A DNA stretch of 64,000 bases from Pannonibacter carbonis (GTDB taxonomy: Bacteria; Pseudomonadota; Alphaproteobacteria; Rhizobiales; Stappiaceae). Shown here in pieces: positions 1-11,276 of this stretch; position 1 is the first letter of the stretch, and every line of letters begins with the position of its first letter. Position numbers and translations under genes: made by a program. Location of the stretch: NCBI RefSeq assembly GCF_003012935.1, contig NZ_PUDR01000010.1, positions 62,001-126,000 of the forward strand, written 5' to 3'. The notes beneath the pieces were generated by a model. It was not told where the DNA came from and ran no database searches. It worked only from the letters and a program-made list of their open reading frames with translations.

Positions 1-318
1 ACCTTCTCCGAGACCGCTGGCTCGGTGAAGAAGGAAGGCGGTCGGCCCGAGGTCTGGCTGACGGCACAGGACGCCGCGAAGGCCGGCGTGGCCGACGGCG
101 ACAAGGTGGTGATGGGCAACGCGCGCGGCGAGGTCGTCCTGCACGCCCGGGTGATCGAGGGGCTGGTGCAGGGGACGGTGATCTCCGAAGGGTTGTGGCC
201 CAACTCCGCCTTCGAGACCGGCTGCGGCATCAACACGCTGACCGGCGCCGACCCGGTCGCCCCTTACGGCGGGGCAGCATTCCACGATACGGCGGTCTGG
301 ATCCGGCCAGCGATATAG
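1..318 (+). CDS. Molybdopterin oxidoreductase, C-terminal fragment (5' end outside window)
   Basis: The reading frame is open from the first base and stops with TAG at 316-318, so only the last 105 residues are seen. They fit the molybdopterin-dinucleotide-binding beta-barrel that ends DMSO-reductase-family enzymes: WLTAQDAAKAGVADGDKV, then a GTVISEGLWPN stretch, then GINTLTGADPVAPYGGAAFHDTAVW. The last stretch (N-T-L-T-x-A-D-P with a closing F-H-D-T-A-V-W) is typical of broad 'molybdopterin oxidoreductase family' proteins of unknown substrate. The catalytic domains lie before the window, so the reaction cannot be named. Nearby moaC and moeA make the cofactor but are on the opposite strand and are not in an operon with it. 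Confidence 0.85.
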   Translation, partial: TFSETAGSVKKEGGRPEVWLTAQDAAKAGVADGDKVVMGNARGEVVLHARVIEGLVQGTVISEGLWPNSAFETGCGINTLTGADPVAPYGGAAFHDTAVWIRPAI

Positions 319-403
319 TTTCACAGGACGCGAAATAATTGCAATTCATGTGAAATGATTATGTGGTTGACGCTGCAGAGGTCCTCGGGGCGGCGGCCTT
401 GCG

Positions 404-1348
404 TCACGCCACGGGCTGGCAGTCCGGCGAGGCGGCGACTATCGGGTGTGCAGCATGCGTCTCGCGCAAGACCAGAATCGGCTGGTTCCGGCTCTGGAAA
501 TAGGGCGGCTGGCGCAGATAGCGGACTTCCGAGCCCGGGAGGTTGGTCTCTGCTCTTCCGCCGTAATTCTCGCCGATGATGCAGAGGGATGACGCGAGCG
601 ACGGATCGGCCTTCAGGCAATCCCGCACGGCCTTGGTGAAGACGCCGGGGCCGGTCAATTGCAGGATTGCCGATTTCGGATTGTGAAACACCCGGTTTGC
701 GTAGGTGTCTGCATAGTCGCAGATGTAGTCAATCGTGCGCTTCAGGAACGGATGCCCGGCTGCAAAGCCGAAGGACCACTGGATGATGTTCTGCCCAGGA
801 TGCGGGAAGAAGCCGAGGATTTCCCGGTCCGGCAGGATGTTGCATTCACTCAGTTCATGCGAAAGCACGGCGGTTGCGCCTGCGGGATGGAGGGCGCGGA
901 TCGGACACGTCACGGCCTTGTTGATGTCGAAATAGTAGCCACCTCTGTCATGCAGCAGGCAGTAGCGGAAAATGTCGGCGCGCATCGGCCCAAACTGTGC
1001 CCCGCAGTAGATCGGGTATACCGGATGCTCCCCCCAGGTCCTTGCCATGTAGTCATCCCGCACCTTGCGATCCATCAGGACGAACTGCAGGTCTGGATTG
1101 TTGGCCCTGAAGGCCTGCAGGGCAGCCAGATGGCGCTTGCCGAACAGGTTCTCTTCCCAGGTTTGATAGACGACCGGGGGGATAGCTGATCGAGAAGTTT
1201 CCGGAGTGATAGCATGTTCGGCGTCTAGAAGTGGAGAAAGTGGATAGTCGAACAGGCGGGCGCGGATATGCTTTGTCCGCTTCAAGAACGATCTTTTTAG
1301 TCTCATGCTCAAACAAATAAGTAACGTTACGTTAGTCGCCTCAAGCAT
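404..1348 (-). CDS. GT32-like glycosyltransferase (DXD-type sugar-binding family)
   Basis: About 314 residues. IPPVVYQTWEENLFGKRH, followed by a P-D-L-x-F-x-L-M-D-R segment and RADIFRYCLLHDRGGYYFDI, matches the Och1/capsular GT32 fold, which transfers a sugar from a nucleotide sugar to a glycan. The metal-binding DXD position reads DIN instead of the usual D-x-D, so activity or metal use may differ. The N-terminus has a short hydrophobic stretch that could be a membrane anchor. The start is uncertain: ATG at 1348 is used here, TTG at 1381 and ATG at 1306 are also in frame, and none has a clear ribosome-binding site. Base composition looks less GC-rich than its neighbours. The acceptor is unknown; surface polysaccharide is a guess. 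Confidence 0.75.
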   Translation of the reverse strand: MLEATNVTLLICLSMRLKRSFLKRTKHIRARLFDYPLSPLLDAEHAITPETSRSAIPPVVYQTWEENLFGKRHLAALQAFRANNPDLQFVLMDRKVRDDYMARTWGEHPVYPIYCGAQFGPMRADIFRYCLLHDRGGYYFDINKAVTCPIRALHPAGATAVLSHELSECNILPDREILGFFPHPGQNIIQWSFGFAAGHPFLKRTIDYICDYADTYANRVFHNPKSAILQLTGPGVFTKAVRDCLKADPSLASSLCIIGENYGGRAETNLPGSEVRYLRQPPYFQSRNQPILVLRETHAAHPIVAASPDCQPVA

Positions 1349-1457
1349 CCACGCGATCAGGACTATCTTGAGACGCACCAAGGTGGGGCGCCAGACCTAT
1401 AGACCTTGCACAGTGTCCGGAATATGGCGGGAGTATCTTTCCGGTTGAAAACCCCGC

Positions 1458-2660
1458 TTAGACCACCAAAATATCCACCTTCTCACCCGCGACCATCGCC
1501 GGAGCATGTGGCGGGCGGATGATGAGGGCGCCGGAGGCGGCCAGAAGCCCGAGCATGGAACTGTCCTGCCGGTCAAAGGGCGTGACGCTGCGGGTGCCGT
1601 CGGGATGGGTGGTGAGACGGGCGCGCAGATAGTCCTGGCGCTGGTCATTCGCTGGCACAGGCGCGGTCAGCGTTGCCGTCGTCTGGCCCGTGCCGTCCGG
1701 CTGGCCTGTCAGGCGATAGAGCAGCGGGCGCAGGAACAGGAGGGCGCAGACAAGGCTCGACACCGGGTTGCCCGGCAGGCCAAGCACTTTCGTGCGGCCG
1801 AGGTGACCGGCCATCAGCGGCTTGCCCGGCCGCATGGCGATCTTCCAGAAGGCCAGCTCCATGCCCTCGCTGCCCAGCACCGACTGCACCAGATCATGAT
1901 CGCCGACCGAGGCGCCGCCGAGCGTCACCAGCACATCGGCCCCGGCGGCGATGCCCTCGCGCACCTTGAGGGCGATGGCGGTCGGATCATCGGCGGCAAT
2001 GCCGAGGTCGAGCGGGGTGCCGCCGCAATCCTCGACGAGTGCCGCTACCCCGCAGTGGTTGGAGGCGATGATCTGGTCCGGTCCGGGCGTGCCTCCCGGC
2101 GGCACAAGTTCGTCGCCTGTGGCGATGATCGCCACCAGCGGCTTGCGCCAGACGAGCAGGTCTGCGTGGTTCATGGCTGCAGCCAAGGCCAGGGCCTTGT
2201 AGTCAAGGCTGTCTCCAGCGCGCAGGAGAAGATCCCCCTCCCGGAAGTCGAGCCCTGACGGGCGGACGAACTGGCCCGGCTGCACGGGTTCCAGCACCGT
2301 CAACCGGTCACCGGTTCTCACGGCATTTTCCTGGATCAGGATGGCGTCTGCGCCGGCGGGCACTGGGGCACCAGTGAAGATGCGCACGGCTTCGCCCGGG
2401 TTAACTTTGCCGGCAAAGTGATGGCCGGCCGGTGCCTCGCCAATGATCCTGAGGTTCAGCCCCTGAGCCGCAGCATCGGCTGCACGCAGCGCATATCCGT
2501 CCATGGCAGAGGCCGGGAAGGGCGGCTGGGTGCGCCGAGCGATCAGGTTCTCGGCCAGCACGCGGCCATTGGCCGCCTTGAGTGGCACCTGTTCTCGGCC
2601 AAGCGGTTCAACGCCGGCGAGGAGTTTGGCTCTGGCGTCCTCAACCGGCATCAGGCTCAT
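1458..2660 (-). CDS. moeA: Molybdopterin molybdenumtransferase MoeA
   Basis: 400 residues, the normal length. MoeA inserts molybdate into adenylylated molybdopterin in the last common step of molybdenum-cofactor synthesis, in the cytoplasm. Seen: N-terminal SLMPVEDARAKLL, the linker/active-site stretch PPFPASAMDGYALRA, the GxAPAG(H) segment, the MogA-like core with ATGDELVPPG and TLGGASVGDHD, and PGNPVSS before the C-terminal barrel. It lies 22 bases after moaC on the same strand, so the two are likely co-transcribed behind trpD-trpC. An AAGGA sequence about 10 bases before ATG 2660 is a weak but usable ribosome site. Confidence 0.96.
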   Translation of the reverse strand: MSLMPVEDARAKLLAGVEPLGREQVPLKAANGRVLAENLIARRTQPPFPASAMDGYALRAADAAAQGLNLRIIGEAPAGHHFAGKVNPGEAVRIFTGAPVPAGADAILIQENAVRTGDRLTVLEPVQPGQFVRPSGLDFREGDLLLRAGDSLDYKALALAAAMNHADLLVWRKPLVAIIATGDELVPPGGTPGPDQIIASNHCGVAALVEDCGGTPLDLGIAADDPTAIALKVREGIAAGADVLVTLGGASVGDHDLVQSVLGSEGMELAFWKIAMRPGKPLMAGHLGRTKVLGLPGNPVSSLVCALLFLRPLLYRLTGQPDGTGQTTATLTAPVPANDQRQDYLRARLTTHPDGTRSVTPFDRQDSSMLGLLAASGALIIRPPHAPAMVAGEKVDILVV

Positions 2661-2682
2661 GGCAGTGGATCCTTGCGCGGGT

Positions 2683-3189
2683 TCAGGCGTCTGGCTGGGT
2701 GTCGCTGGCGCGCCAGTCGCCGGAGCGTCCGCCGCTCTTCTCCAACAGCTTGATGTTGCCGATGACCATGCCGCGATCGACGGCCTTGGCCATGTCGTAG
2801 ATCGTCAGGCAGGCGACGGAACAGGCGGTGAGTGCTTCCATCTCTACGCCGGTCTGGCCGGTCACGCGGACCGACGCGGTGACGACGAGGCCGGGCAGGG
2901 AGGGATCCGGCTCGATGTCGACGGCAACCTTGGTGATCAGCAGCGGATGGCAAAGCGGGATCAGCTCATGCGTGCGCTTGGCGGCCATGATGCCGGCAAG
3001 CCGCGCCGTGCCGATCACATCGCCCTTCTTGGCGTTGCCGTCGAGGATGAGCTGCAGGGTTTCCGGCGCCATGCGAATCTCGCCCTGCACCCGCGCCTCG
3101 CGCCGGGTCACGGCCTTGTCGGCCACATCGACCATGTTGGCGGTGCCGGCCGCGTCAAGATGGGTAAGGTGATCCTGGTCGCCGGCCAT
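2683..3189 (-). CDS. moaC: Cyclic pyranopterin monophosphate synthase MoaC
   Basis: 168 residues. MoaC turns the MoaA product (3',8-cyclo-dihydro-GTP) into cyclic pyranopterin monophosphate. Hallmarks seen: the N-terminal [18 protein letters not shown], a [20 protein letters not shown] helix, the [13 protein letters not shown] active-site stretch, and [20 protein letters not shown]. The downstream end matches the family (GKS-like GGRSGDW). The gene begins three bases after the trpC stop, and moeA follows directly, a typical alphaproteobacterial order. Its partner moaA is not in the window. Confidence 0.97.
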   Translation of the reverse strand: MAGDQDHLTHLDAAGTANMVDVADKAVTRREARVQGEIRMAPETLQLILDGNAKKGDVIGTARLAGIMAAKRTHELIPLCHPLLITKVAVDIEPDPSLPGLVVTASVRVTGQTGVEMEALTACSVACLTIYDMAKAVDRGMVIGNIKLLEKSGGRSGDWRASDTQPDA

Positions 3190-3192
3190 GGG

Positions 3193-3999
3193 TCAGGCCG
3201 CTTCCGGGCTGCGGGCCAGCAGCGTGCGGGTGGCGCTTGCCACGTCCTCCTGCCGCATCAGGCTTTCGCCGATGAGGAAGGTGGAAATGCGCGCCGCTTG
3301 CATGCGGGCAAGGTCCGCAGGGGTGAACAGACCCGATTCGCCGACGATGATCCGGTCGTCCGGGATCATCGGCGCCAGGCGTTCGCTTGTCTCCAGCGAC
3401 ACCTCGAAGGTCTTCAGGTTGCGGTTGTTGATGCCCATCAGCGGCGAGGCAAGCTTCAGCGCGCGCTCCAGCTCCGCCTCGTCGTGGACTTCCAAAAGCA
3501 CGTCCATGCCAAGGTCAAAGGCCGCGTCCTCGAGATCCTTCGCCTGCGCGTCATCGACGGCGGCGAGGATGATCAGGATGCAGTCGGCACCCCAGGCGCG
3601 GGCCTCGGCCACCTGATAGGTGTCGTAGAGAAAATCCTTGCGCAGCGCCGGCAGGGTCACGGCAGCCCGGGCAGCGGTGAGAAAGTCCGGGTGGCCCTGG
3701 AAGGAGGGCGTGTCGGTGAGCACCGAGAGACAGGCCGCGCCGCCGGCCTCATAGGCGCGGGCGAGGGCTGGGGGATCGAAGTCGGCACGGATCAGGCCTT
3801 TCGACGGGCTTGCCTTCTTGATCTCGGCGATCAGGGCATAGTCGCCTGCCGCATGTTTCGCCCGGATTGCATTGGCAAAGCCGCGTGGCGCCGACTGGGC
3901 CTTTGCCGCCATTAGAACATCGCTCAAAGGGCGGACAGCCTTGGCGGCGGCGATTTCCTCGCGCTTGTAGGCTTCGATGCGGGTCAGAATATCGGCCAT
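3193..3999 (-). CDS. trpC: Indole-3-glycerol phosphate synthase TrpC
   Basis: 268 residues, single-domain type (no fused TrpF). It closes the ring of carboxyphenylamino-deoxyribulose phosphate to give indole-glycerol phosphate in tryptophan synthesis. Seen: the N-terminal helix [23 protein letters not shown] with its catalytic lysines, [24 protein letters not shown] and [11 protein letters not shown] phosphate-binding segment, all in order along the TIM barrel. trpD ends six bases upstream, so the pair is translated from one transcript. TrpE and TrpG are not in the window. Confidence 0.97.
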   Translation of the reverse strand: MADILTRIEAYKREEIAAAKAVRPLSDVLMAAKAQSAPRGFANAIRAKHAAGDYALIAEIKKASPSKGLIRADFDPPALARAYEAGGAACLSVLTDTPSFQGHPDFLTAARAAVTLPALRKDFLYDTYQVAEARAWGADCILIILAAVDDAQAKDLEDAAFDLGMDVLLEVHDEAELERALKLASPLMGINNRNLKTFEVSLETSERLAPMIPDDRIIVGESGLFTPADLARMQAARISTFLIGESLMRQEDVASATRTLLARSPEAA

Positions 4000-4005
4000 G
4001 GGATC

Positions 4006-5019
4006 TTATCCGTTGGAGACGGCAACGAGCCGCTCAAGCCGGTCGAGCGCGTCGCCGCTGTCGAGCGAGCGGGCGGCCAGCGCCACGCCTTCGGGCAGGG
4101 TCGCGACCTTGCCGGCAACGATCAGCGAGGCGGCGGCGTTGATGAGCACCACATCGCGGTAGGGGTTTCTGGCCCCGGCGAGCACGGCGCGAAGCGCTGC
4201 CGCGTTTTCCTCCGGCGTGCCACCCTTGAGGTCCTCGAAGCGGGCGGTCGGCAGGCCGGCATCGGCCGGGGAGATGGTGAAGGTCCGGACCACGCCGTCC
4301 TTCAGCTCGGCCACCTCAGTCGGGCCCGTCGTGGTGATCTCGTCCATGCCGTCGGAACCATGCACGATCCAGACATGCTCGGAGCCGAGGTTTTTTAGCA
4401 CATGGGCTATCGGCTCGACCCAGCGGCCGTCGAAGACCCCCGTCATCTGGCGCTTCACGCCAGCCGGATTGGAGAGGGGGCCGAGCAGGTTGAAAATGGT
4501 GCGCGTGCCCAGCTCGATGCGGGTCGGCCCCACATGCTTCATGGCTGCATGGTGCAGCGGGGCGAACATGAAGCCGATGCCGGCCTCCGCGACGCAGGCC
4601 GAGATCCGCTCCGGGCCTATATCGATGTTGACGCCGAGCTGGGCGAGGGCTTCCGACGAGCCGGACTTGGAGGAGAGCGAGCGGTTGCCGTGCTTGGCCA
4701 CTTTCACGCCGCAGCCGGCGACGACGAGCGCGGCGCAGGTGGAGATGTTGTAGCTGCCGGTGGCATCGCCGCCGGTGCCGACGATGTCGATGGCATCGTC
4801 TGGAGCCGCGACCGGCAGCATGCGGGCGCGCATGGACGCGACCGCCCCGGTGACCTCGTCGATGGTCTCACCGCGCATCCTGAGGCCCATCAGGAACCCG
4901 CCGAGCTGCGACGGCGTGGCCTCGCCCGACAAAATGATGTCGAAGGCAGCGCGGGCGTCCTCGCGGGAAAGCGGCTCCCCGTCGGCGATCCTGGCGATAT
5001 AGGCCTTGAAGTTGCTCAT
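4006..5019 (-). CDS. trpD: Anthranilate phosphoribosyltransferase TrpD
   Basis: 337 residues. It joins anthranilate to phosphoribosyl pyrophosphate, the second committed step of tryptophan synthesis. The PRPP-binding [14 protein letters not shown] motif, the [17 protein letters not shown] loop, and [20 protein letters not shown] are all present. It follows the SurA-type chaperone gene by 48 bases on the same strand, and trpC follows by six. No transcription attenuator or Trp-rich leader is visible upstream, so control of this segment by tryptophan cannot be inferred. Confidence 0.97.
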   Translation of the reverse strand: MSNFKAYIARIADGEPLSREDARAAFDIILSGEATPSQLGGFLMGLRMRGETIDEVTGAVASMRARMLPVAAPDDAIDIVGTGGDATGSYNISTCAALVVAGCGVKVAKHGNRSLSSKSGSSEALAQLGVNIDIGPERISACVAEAGIGFMFAPLHHAAMKHVGPTRIELGTRTIFNLLGPLSNPAGVKRQMTGVFDGRWVEPIAHVLKNLGSEHVWIVHGSDGMDEITTTGPTEVAELKDGVVRTFTISPADAGLPTARFEDLKGGTPEENAAALRAVLAGARNPYRDVVLINAAASLIVAGKVATLPEGVALAARSLDSGDALDRLERLVAVSNG

Positions 5020-5067
5020 GGGTTGTCTCTTCGCGGGGGAGGGGCGCGCGCTGCCGTTACAAGGCGG

Positions 5068-6957
5068 CTACTGGGTCCGGCTGGTTCCGATGATCTGGGC
5101 GATCCCGGCCTGGTTGATCTCGACGCCCTTGTCCTTCTCGACCTGCGAGATCAGCTGGTTCAGCAGCGAATCCTGCAGCTGGCGCGTGATCTGCTCGTCG
5201 ATCGGCTTGATTTCCTCGGCTTCAAGGAAGAAGGCCGGGGTTGCAATGCTGTCGACGACGAGAACCACCCGGTTGCCAGCGGTTCCGGCAGCTTCCACCA
5301 CGGTGCCAACGGGGCCGGTAAAGGCCTCATTCGCGGTGGTCGCAGGAAGGTCTGCGGTGGCAAGGTTGCGCTTCAGGGCCGGATCCGTCTTGATTTCGAG
5401 ACCGAGTTCCGTGGCAACCGCCTCCAGTGTCTCGCCCTTGCGCAGACGCTCTGCGGTAGCCAGGGCCAGGTCCGCGAGCTTCTTCTCGCGTTCGGCTGCA
5501 AGCCACGCCGTCACGACGGCGGGACGCACTTCCGACAGGTCCCGGTCGCGGGCAGGGGTCACGCTGGCCACCTCGAACCACAGATAGCCGCGCTGGCCGG
5601 AAGCCAGTACGTCGTTTTCCACGCCGACATCGCTGTCGAAGGCCTTGGCGAGCAGGTCGCCGGTGCCGGGGAGGGTGACGGCATTGCCGTTTGCGTCCTT
5701 GCCGGTGCTGTCGACAGCGGCAATCGTGAGCGGCGAAAGATTGAAGCGGGTCCCGATCTCCGCGAGCGTCGTACCGCCGGCACGGGCATCCTCGATCTCG
5801 TCATGCAGGTCCATGACATCTTTTTCTGCGGCAGCGAGTGCCAGCGATGCCTTGATCTCGTCCCGAACGTCCTCGAACGGCCGGGTCGCCGCCGGCGATA
5901 TCTCGGCGACCTCAAGAATCACTGTGCTGAAACGTCCCTTGACCGGCTGCGCAACGATACCCTGGGCGGCGGAGAAAGCCGCCTCTGCAATGGCCGGATC
6001 GAGGAACTTGTCCCGCGCGAGCAGGCCGAGGTCAACATCGGTTTCTTTGAGATTGCGCGCCGCCATCAGGTCGGCAAACGTCTTTCCGGCAGCCATATCC
6101 GCCGCCGCCGCTTCCGCTTCAGCCGGATCGGTGAAGGGGATCTGCCGGACGCGCCGTCGCTCATCCGTGCGGTACCGGTTGATCGTGCGCTCATACTCGG
6201 TGCGCGCGGCCTCGTCCGTGATGGTCTCGGCCTTGGCCATGTTCTCGGGGGTCAATTCCAGAACCGTGAGGGCACGCAGTTCCGGAGCCCGGAAGTCAGT
6301 CTTGCGTTCGTCATAGAACGCGGTGAGGGCGGCCTCATCCGGATCCGCCAGAACGCCGACGCTCTGCGGCGTCAGAACGAGATAGCGCGCGCTACGGCTT
6401 TCATTCTGATAGGCGTTGACCGCTTCAAGCATCGTCTTCGGCGCGCTCATGCCACCGGAAATGCCCTCTGCGATCTGCATGCGCTGGAACGTGAGCTGTT
6501 GGTCAGTCACGAACTGCTCCTCGCGGATGCCGTTGCTGCGCAGCAGTTCCAGCAGCAGGTTGCGGTCGTATTTGCCGCCGCGCTGAAAGGCCGGGTTGGC
6601 CTGGATCGCCTTGGCCAGTTCCTCTTTCGAGAGGCCGATGTTCATGGCCCTGGCTTCGTCATTCATCGCAGCATCGGCGATGAGGCGTGCCAGCACCTGT
6701 TGCGGGATGCCGAACTGCGCGCCTTCGGTCGTCGACAGCGGACGTCCGATCTGGCGGCCAATCCGGTCGAGCTCCTGGCGATAGCTTCGCTCGAAGTCGA
6801 TCAGGGATACTTCGGCATCGCCGACCTTGGCAGCGGTCGTCGTCTGGAAGCCACGGAAGACGTCCGCAATGCCCCAGGCTGCAAAGCTGAGGACGAGGAG
6901 GACGAGGAAAATCTTGGCAACCCAGGTGCCGGCGCCCTTGCGCAGCGCGTCGAGCAT
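5068..6957 (-). CDS. ppiD: Membrane-anchored periplasmic folding chaperone, SurA/PpiD type
   Basis: 629 residues from ATG 6957, chosen because a GGAG ribosome site lies about six bases upstream and the protein then opens as MLDALRKGAGTW followed by one membrane segment (about residues 16-32, FLVLLVLSFAAWGIADVF). This is the PpiD topology: a short inside tail, one anchor and a large periplasmic part. A SurA-like N-terminal helical domain (ALARLIADAAMNDEARAM region) and a central parvulin-like segment follow. The family helps outer-membrane and secreted proteins fold. It heads the trpD-trpC-moaC-moeA run, a common alphaproteobacterial arrangement with no obvious functional link. The open frame continues upstream to 7248, but that stretch is not protein-like. 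Confidence 0.88.
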   Translation of the reverse strand: MLDALRKGAGTWVAKIFLVLLVLSFAAWGIADVFRGFQTTTAAKVGDAEVSLIDFERSYRQELDRIGRQIGRPLSTTEGAQFGIPQQVLARLIADAAMNDEARAMNIGLSKEELAKAIQANPAFQRGGKYDRNLLLELLRSNGIREEQFVTDQQLTFQRMQIAEGISGGMSAPKTMLEAVNAYQNESRSARYLVLTPQSVGVLADPDEAALTAFYDERKTDFRAPELRALTVLELTPENMAKAETITDEAARTEYERTINRYRTDERRRVRQIPFTDPAEAEAAAADMAAGKTFADLMAARNLKETDVDLGLLARDKFLDPAIAEAAFSAAQGIVAQPVKGRFSTVILEVAEISPAATRPFEDVRDEIKASLALAAAEKDVMDLHDEIEDARAGGTTLAEIGTRFNLSPLTIAAVDSTGKDANGNAVTLPGTGDLLAKAFDSDVGVENDVLASGQRGYLWFEVASVTPARDRDLSEVRPAVVTAWLAAEREKKLADLALATAERLRKGETLEAVATELGLEIKTDPALKRNLATADLPATTANEAFTGPVGTVVEAAGTAGNRVVLVVDSIATPAFFLEAEEIKPIDEQITRQLQDSLLNQLISQVEKDKGVEINQAGIAQIIGTSRTQ

Positions 6958-7159
6958 GTTGTCTCCACTGGTCAATATGCATGCGGCCTGGCGTTGCCGC
7001 CGGGCGATTTCCCCTGCATAGCCCGTTGCAGGGCAGCGGACAATAGGGGCAAGGGACAAGCTGTCACCGCTGCAGCTCTTGCGCTTTCTCCCGCACCCCG
7101 CTAGCCAAGACGGCAAAGCAGCTTGACTTGCCCCAGTTGGCAGACCGGAGGAGCGCAAT

Positions 7160-7930
7160 ATGACCGCAGCAAACCCACATCCGATCCGTCCGCTCGTCGC
7201 CGGAAACTGGAAGATGAACGGCCTGAACGCCAACCGCGCCGAGTTCAAGGCGCTTGCTGCAGCGCTTTATCCCTCGTTGACCCAGAAGGTCGATGTCATG
7301 ATCTGCCCCCCGGCAACGCTGCTGGCGCCTCTGGTGGCTGATGCGGCATCGACAAAGATCGCCATGGGTGGCCAGGACTGCCATGCCAATGCCAAGGGCG
7401 CCCACACCGGTGATATTTCGGCTGAAATGCTGAAGGATGCCGGAGCCACAGCGGTGATCGTCGGCCATTCGGAGCGGCGGGCTGATCATGGCGAGAGTGA
7501 TGCTGCGGTTCGCGCAAAGGCGGAAGCCGCCTGGCGCGCCGGCCTCATTGCAATCATCTGTGTCGGTGAGACCGAAGCGGAACGCAAGGCGGGCAAGACG
7601 ATTGAGATCGTCGCCGGCCAGATTGCCGGGTCCATTCCCGATGGCGCGACGGCGGCCAACACGGTCATCGCTTATGAACCGGTCTGGGCCATCGGCTCGG
7701 GTCTGACGCCGACCATCGATGATGTTGCAGAGGTTCACGGCGACTTGCGGGCCCGGCTTGGTGCCCGCTTTGGCGCGGAAGGAGCCGCGATGCGGCTTCT
7801 CTACGGTGGCTCTGTGAAGCCGGCTAATGCCGCCGAGTTGATGGCTGTTCCCAATGTCAACGGCGCGCTTGTTGGCGGCGCCAGCCTGAAAGCGGCGGAT
7901 TTCCTCGGCATTATTGCAGCCTATCGCTGA
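7160..7930 (+). CDS. tpiA: Triosephosphate isomerase TpiA
   Basis: 256 residues. It interconverts dihydroxyacetone phosphate and glyceraldehyde 3-phosphate. Catalytic residues are all visible: Lys18 in GNWKMNG, His103 in GHSERR and Glu173 in [10 protein letters not shown], followed by the mobile loop and the phosphate-binding [10 protein letters not shown] strong GGAGG sits eight bases before ATG 7160. The gene diverges from the chaperone gene with about 200 bases between their starts, which should hold both promoters. secG and pyrG follow on the same strand, a conserved alphaproteobacterial order. Confidence 0.98.
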   Translation: MTAANPHPIRPLVAGNWKMNGLNANRAEFKALAAALYPSLTQKVDVMICPPATLLAPLVADAASTKIAMGGQDCHANAKGAHTGDISAEMLKDAGATAVIVGHSERRADHGESDAAVRAKAEAAWRAGLIAIICVGETEAERKAGKTIEIVAGQIAGSIPDGATAANTVIAYEPVWAIGSGLTPTIDDVAEVHGDLRARLGARFGAEGAAMRLLYGGSVKPANAAELMAVPNVNGALVGGASLKAADFLGIIAAYR

Positions 7931-8048
7931 TCCGTGAGCGGAGGGCTGCTTTGCCACAGGCGCAGGGCAGCTCTTTTGCATCAAGGGTGGAAAGCCAGAC
8001 ACGAGTGGTGTAGAAGGCGCCAATCGTACAACAGAGTTTCGGTCCCAA

Positions 8049-8429
8049 ATGGAAACGGTGGTCATCGTCATTCATCTGATGGTCGTGCTGGCCCTGGTGC
8101 TGGTCGTCCTTCTGCAGCGCTCCGAAGGCGGCGCGCTTGGCATGGGCGGCGGCGGTGGCGGCGGCTTCATGACCGCACGTGGCACGGCCAATGTGCTGAC
8201 CCGCGCGACCTCGCTGCTCGCCGTGGCCTTCTTCGTCACGTCCATCTCGCTTACCCTCATCGCCAAGATGAATGACAGCCCGGCCTCGGTGCTCGACAGC
8301 CTGCCGACCTCGCAGTCCCCTGCGGCGCCGCTGGGCGGCGATGCGCCGGCTACGGGCGGTGGCGTTCTGGATGCGCTGAAGCAGCAGAGCCCGCAACCGA
8401 CCGGTCCGCAGGTTCCGGCGGCGCAGTAA
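8049..8429 (+). CDS. secG: Preprotein translocase subunit SecG
   Basis: 126 residues. SecG supports the SecYEG channel that exports unfolded proteins. Two membrane helices are seen (about residues 3-21 and 52-74) joined by a loop with the family's LLQRSEGGALG motif and a run of glycines (GMGGGGGGG) before FMTARGTANVLTR. The C-terminal tail is rich in Pro and Ala, as in other alphaproteobacteria. It lies 118 bases after tpiA and is followed by a strong terminator hairpin at 8465-8495. Confidence 0.95.
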   Translation: METVVIVIHLMVVLALVLVVLLQRSEGGALGMGGGGGGGFMTARGTANVLTRATSLLAVAFFVTSISLTLIAKMNDSPASVLDSLPTSQSPAAPLGGDAPATGGGVLDALKQQSPQPTGPQVPAAQ

Positions 8430-10187
<1,758 letters not shown>

Positions 10188-10206
10188 GCCGGGCGGGGAG
10201 GGACGC

Positions 10207-11022
10207 ATGATCCGGGGTCTCGATCATGTCGTTGTGGCCGTGCGTGATCTTGATCAGGCTGCGGCACATTATGAAGCACTGGGCTTTACCGTCACGCCGA
10301 AGGCCCGGCATCCCTGGGGCACCGAGAACCGTCTGGTCCAGCTCCAGGGGGCCTTCCTTGAGTTGCTGACGGTTCCCGCCGGTGTCGAACTCGCGGTTCC
10401 AGGTCAGGGGGTGTTTTCCTTCGGTGCGTTCAACCGGGACTTTCTCGCCCGCGGCGAGGGGGCTTCGATGCTGGTTCTGGACAGCGTCGATCCAGAGGCG
10501 GACCGGGCCGTCCTTGCCACTGCCGGGTTGAGCCTTTTCGAGCCCTTCGGGTTCGAGCGGACAGCGACAGCCCCGGACGGCAGTGCCCGCAAGGTCGGGT
10601 TCGATCTGACCTTTACCGCCGACCCGGATGCGCCGGGCATCGGTTTCTTCACCTGCCGCAACCGCTATCCGGAGAATTTCTGGAAGCCAGAGTACCAGGC
10701 GCATGCAAACGGCGCGGTGGATCTGGCGGAAGTGATTCTGGTGGCGCGGGATCCGGCCGATCATCATGTGTTCCTGGAGGCCTTCACAGGCGTGCGTGAA
10801 TTGCGTTCGACCAGTCTGGGCATTGAATGCCGGACTGCGCGCGGCCTGATCACCATCCTGTCGCCGGTCGCCTTTGAAGGGCTGTACGGGATGAAGGTCG
10901 ACGGGGCTGGCACCTTGCCCTGCATTGCCGCTGTGCGCCTGGCTGGGCCGTCAATCCGCACGCGCAAGGTCATTTCTGCGACCGACAATTTCGGCCTTGG
11001 CCTGATCCTCGACCCAACTTGA
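10207..11022 (+). CDS. VOC-fold protein (glyoxalase-like domain)
   Basis: 271 residues. It opens MIRGLDHVVVAVRDLDQAAAHYEALGFTV, with the His of LDHVV and the beta-alpha-beta start of the vicinal-oxygen-chelate fold, and has ENRLVQL and FLELL strands. The size and split layout match the 'Glyoxalase-like domain' family, which has two VOC modules and mostly unknown substrates. The start at ATG 10207 is supported by a GGGGAGGG ribosome site six bases upstream; it overlaps no other gene and follows pyrG closely, so read-through expression from pyrG is likely. No function is assigned beyond possible metal-dependent dioxygenase or isomerase chemistry. Confidence 0.85.
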   Translation: MIRGLDHVVVAVRDLDQAAAHYEALGFTVTPKARHPWGTENRLVQLQGAFLELLTVPAGVELAVPGQGVFSFGAFNRDFLARGEGASMLVLDSVDPEADRAVLATAGLSLFEPFGFERTATAPDGSARKVGFDLTFTADPDAPGIGFFTCRNRYPENFWKPEYQAHANGAVDLAEVILVARDPADHHVFLEAFTGVRELRSTSLGIECRTARGLITILSPVAFEGLYGMKVDGAGTLPCIAAVRLAGPSIRTRKVISATDNFGLGLILDPT

Positions 11023-11200
11023 GAAGATCGGAGCCCGCAAGCCGGTGACGCAGCCGGTTTACGGGCTCTTCATGGCTTGCATGTCAGGGTATGGATCGTG
11101 GATAGCTTGTCCTGTCTGTCATTTTCTGGGTTGCGCCTTGCGCAACTTGGACATAAACACACCGCCAACGCAGAGCCTGGCTCTGCGGTCCCTTAAGTGG

Positions 11201-11276
11201 GAGCGAGTAGCTCAGTTGGTAGAGCAACTGACTTTTAATCAGTTGGTCCGGGGTTCGAGCCCCCGCTCGCTCACCA
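11201..11276 (+). tRNA. tRNA-Lys (anticodon TTT)
   Basis: The 76 bases fold as a full cloverleaf. The acceptor stem is GAGCGAG/CTCGCTC, the D-arm GCTC-AGTTGGTA-GAGC and the anticodon arm ACTGA-CTTTTAA-TCAGT with anticodon TTT at 11234-11236. The T-arm is CGGGG-TTCGAGC-CCCCG. The 3' CCA is encoded (11274-11276). Confidence 0.98.

Noticed and set aside
4402-7104. 900-codon plus-strand open frame across trpD and the chaperone gene
   Set aside because: It is antisense to conserved genes; open antisense frames are expected at this GC content, and its translation is low-complexity with no known motif.
6958-7248. 97-codon N-terminal extension of the chaperone frame
   Set aside because: ATG 6957 has a good ribosome site and begins with a PpiD-type tail and anchor, whereas the extension lacks protein character and overlaps the tpiA promoter region.
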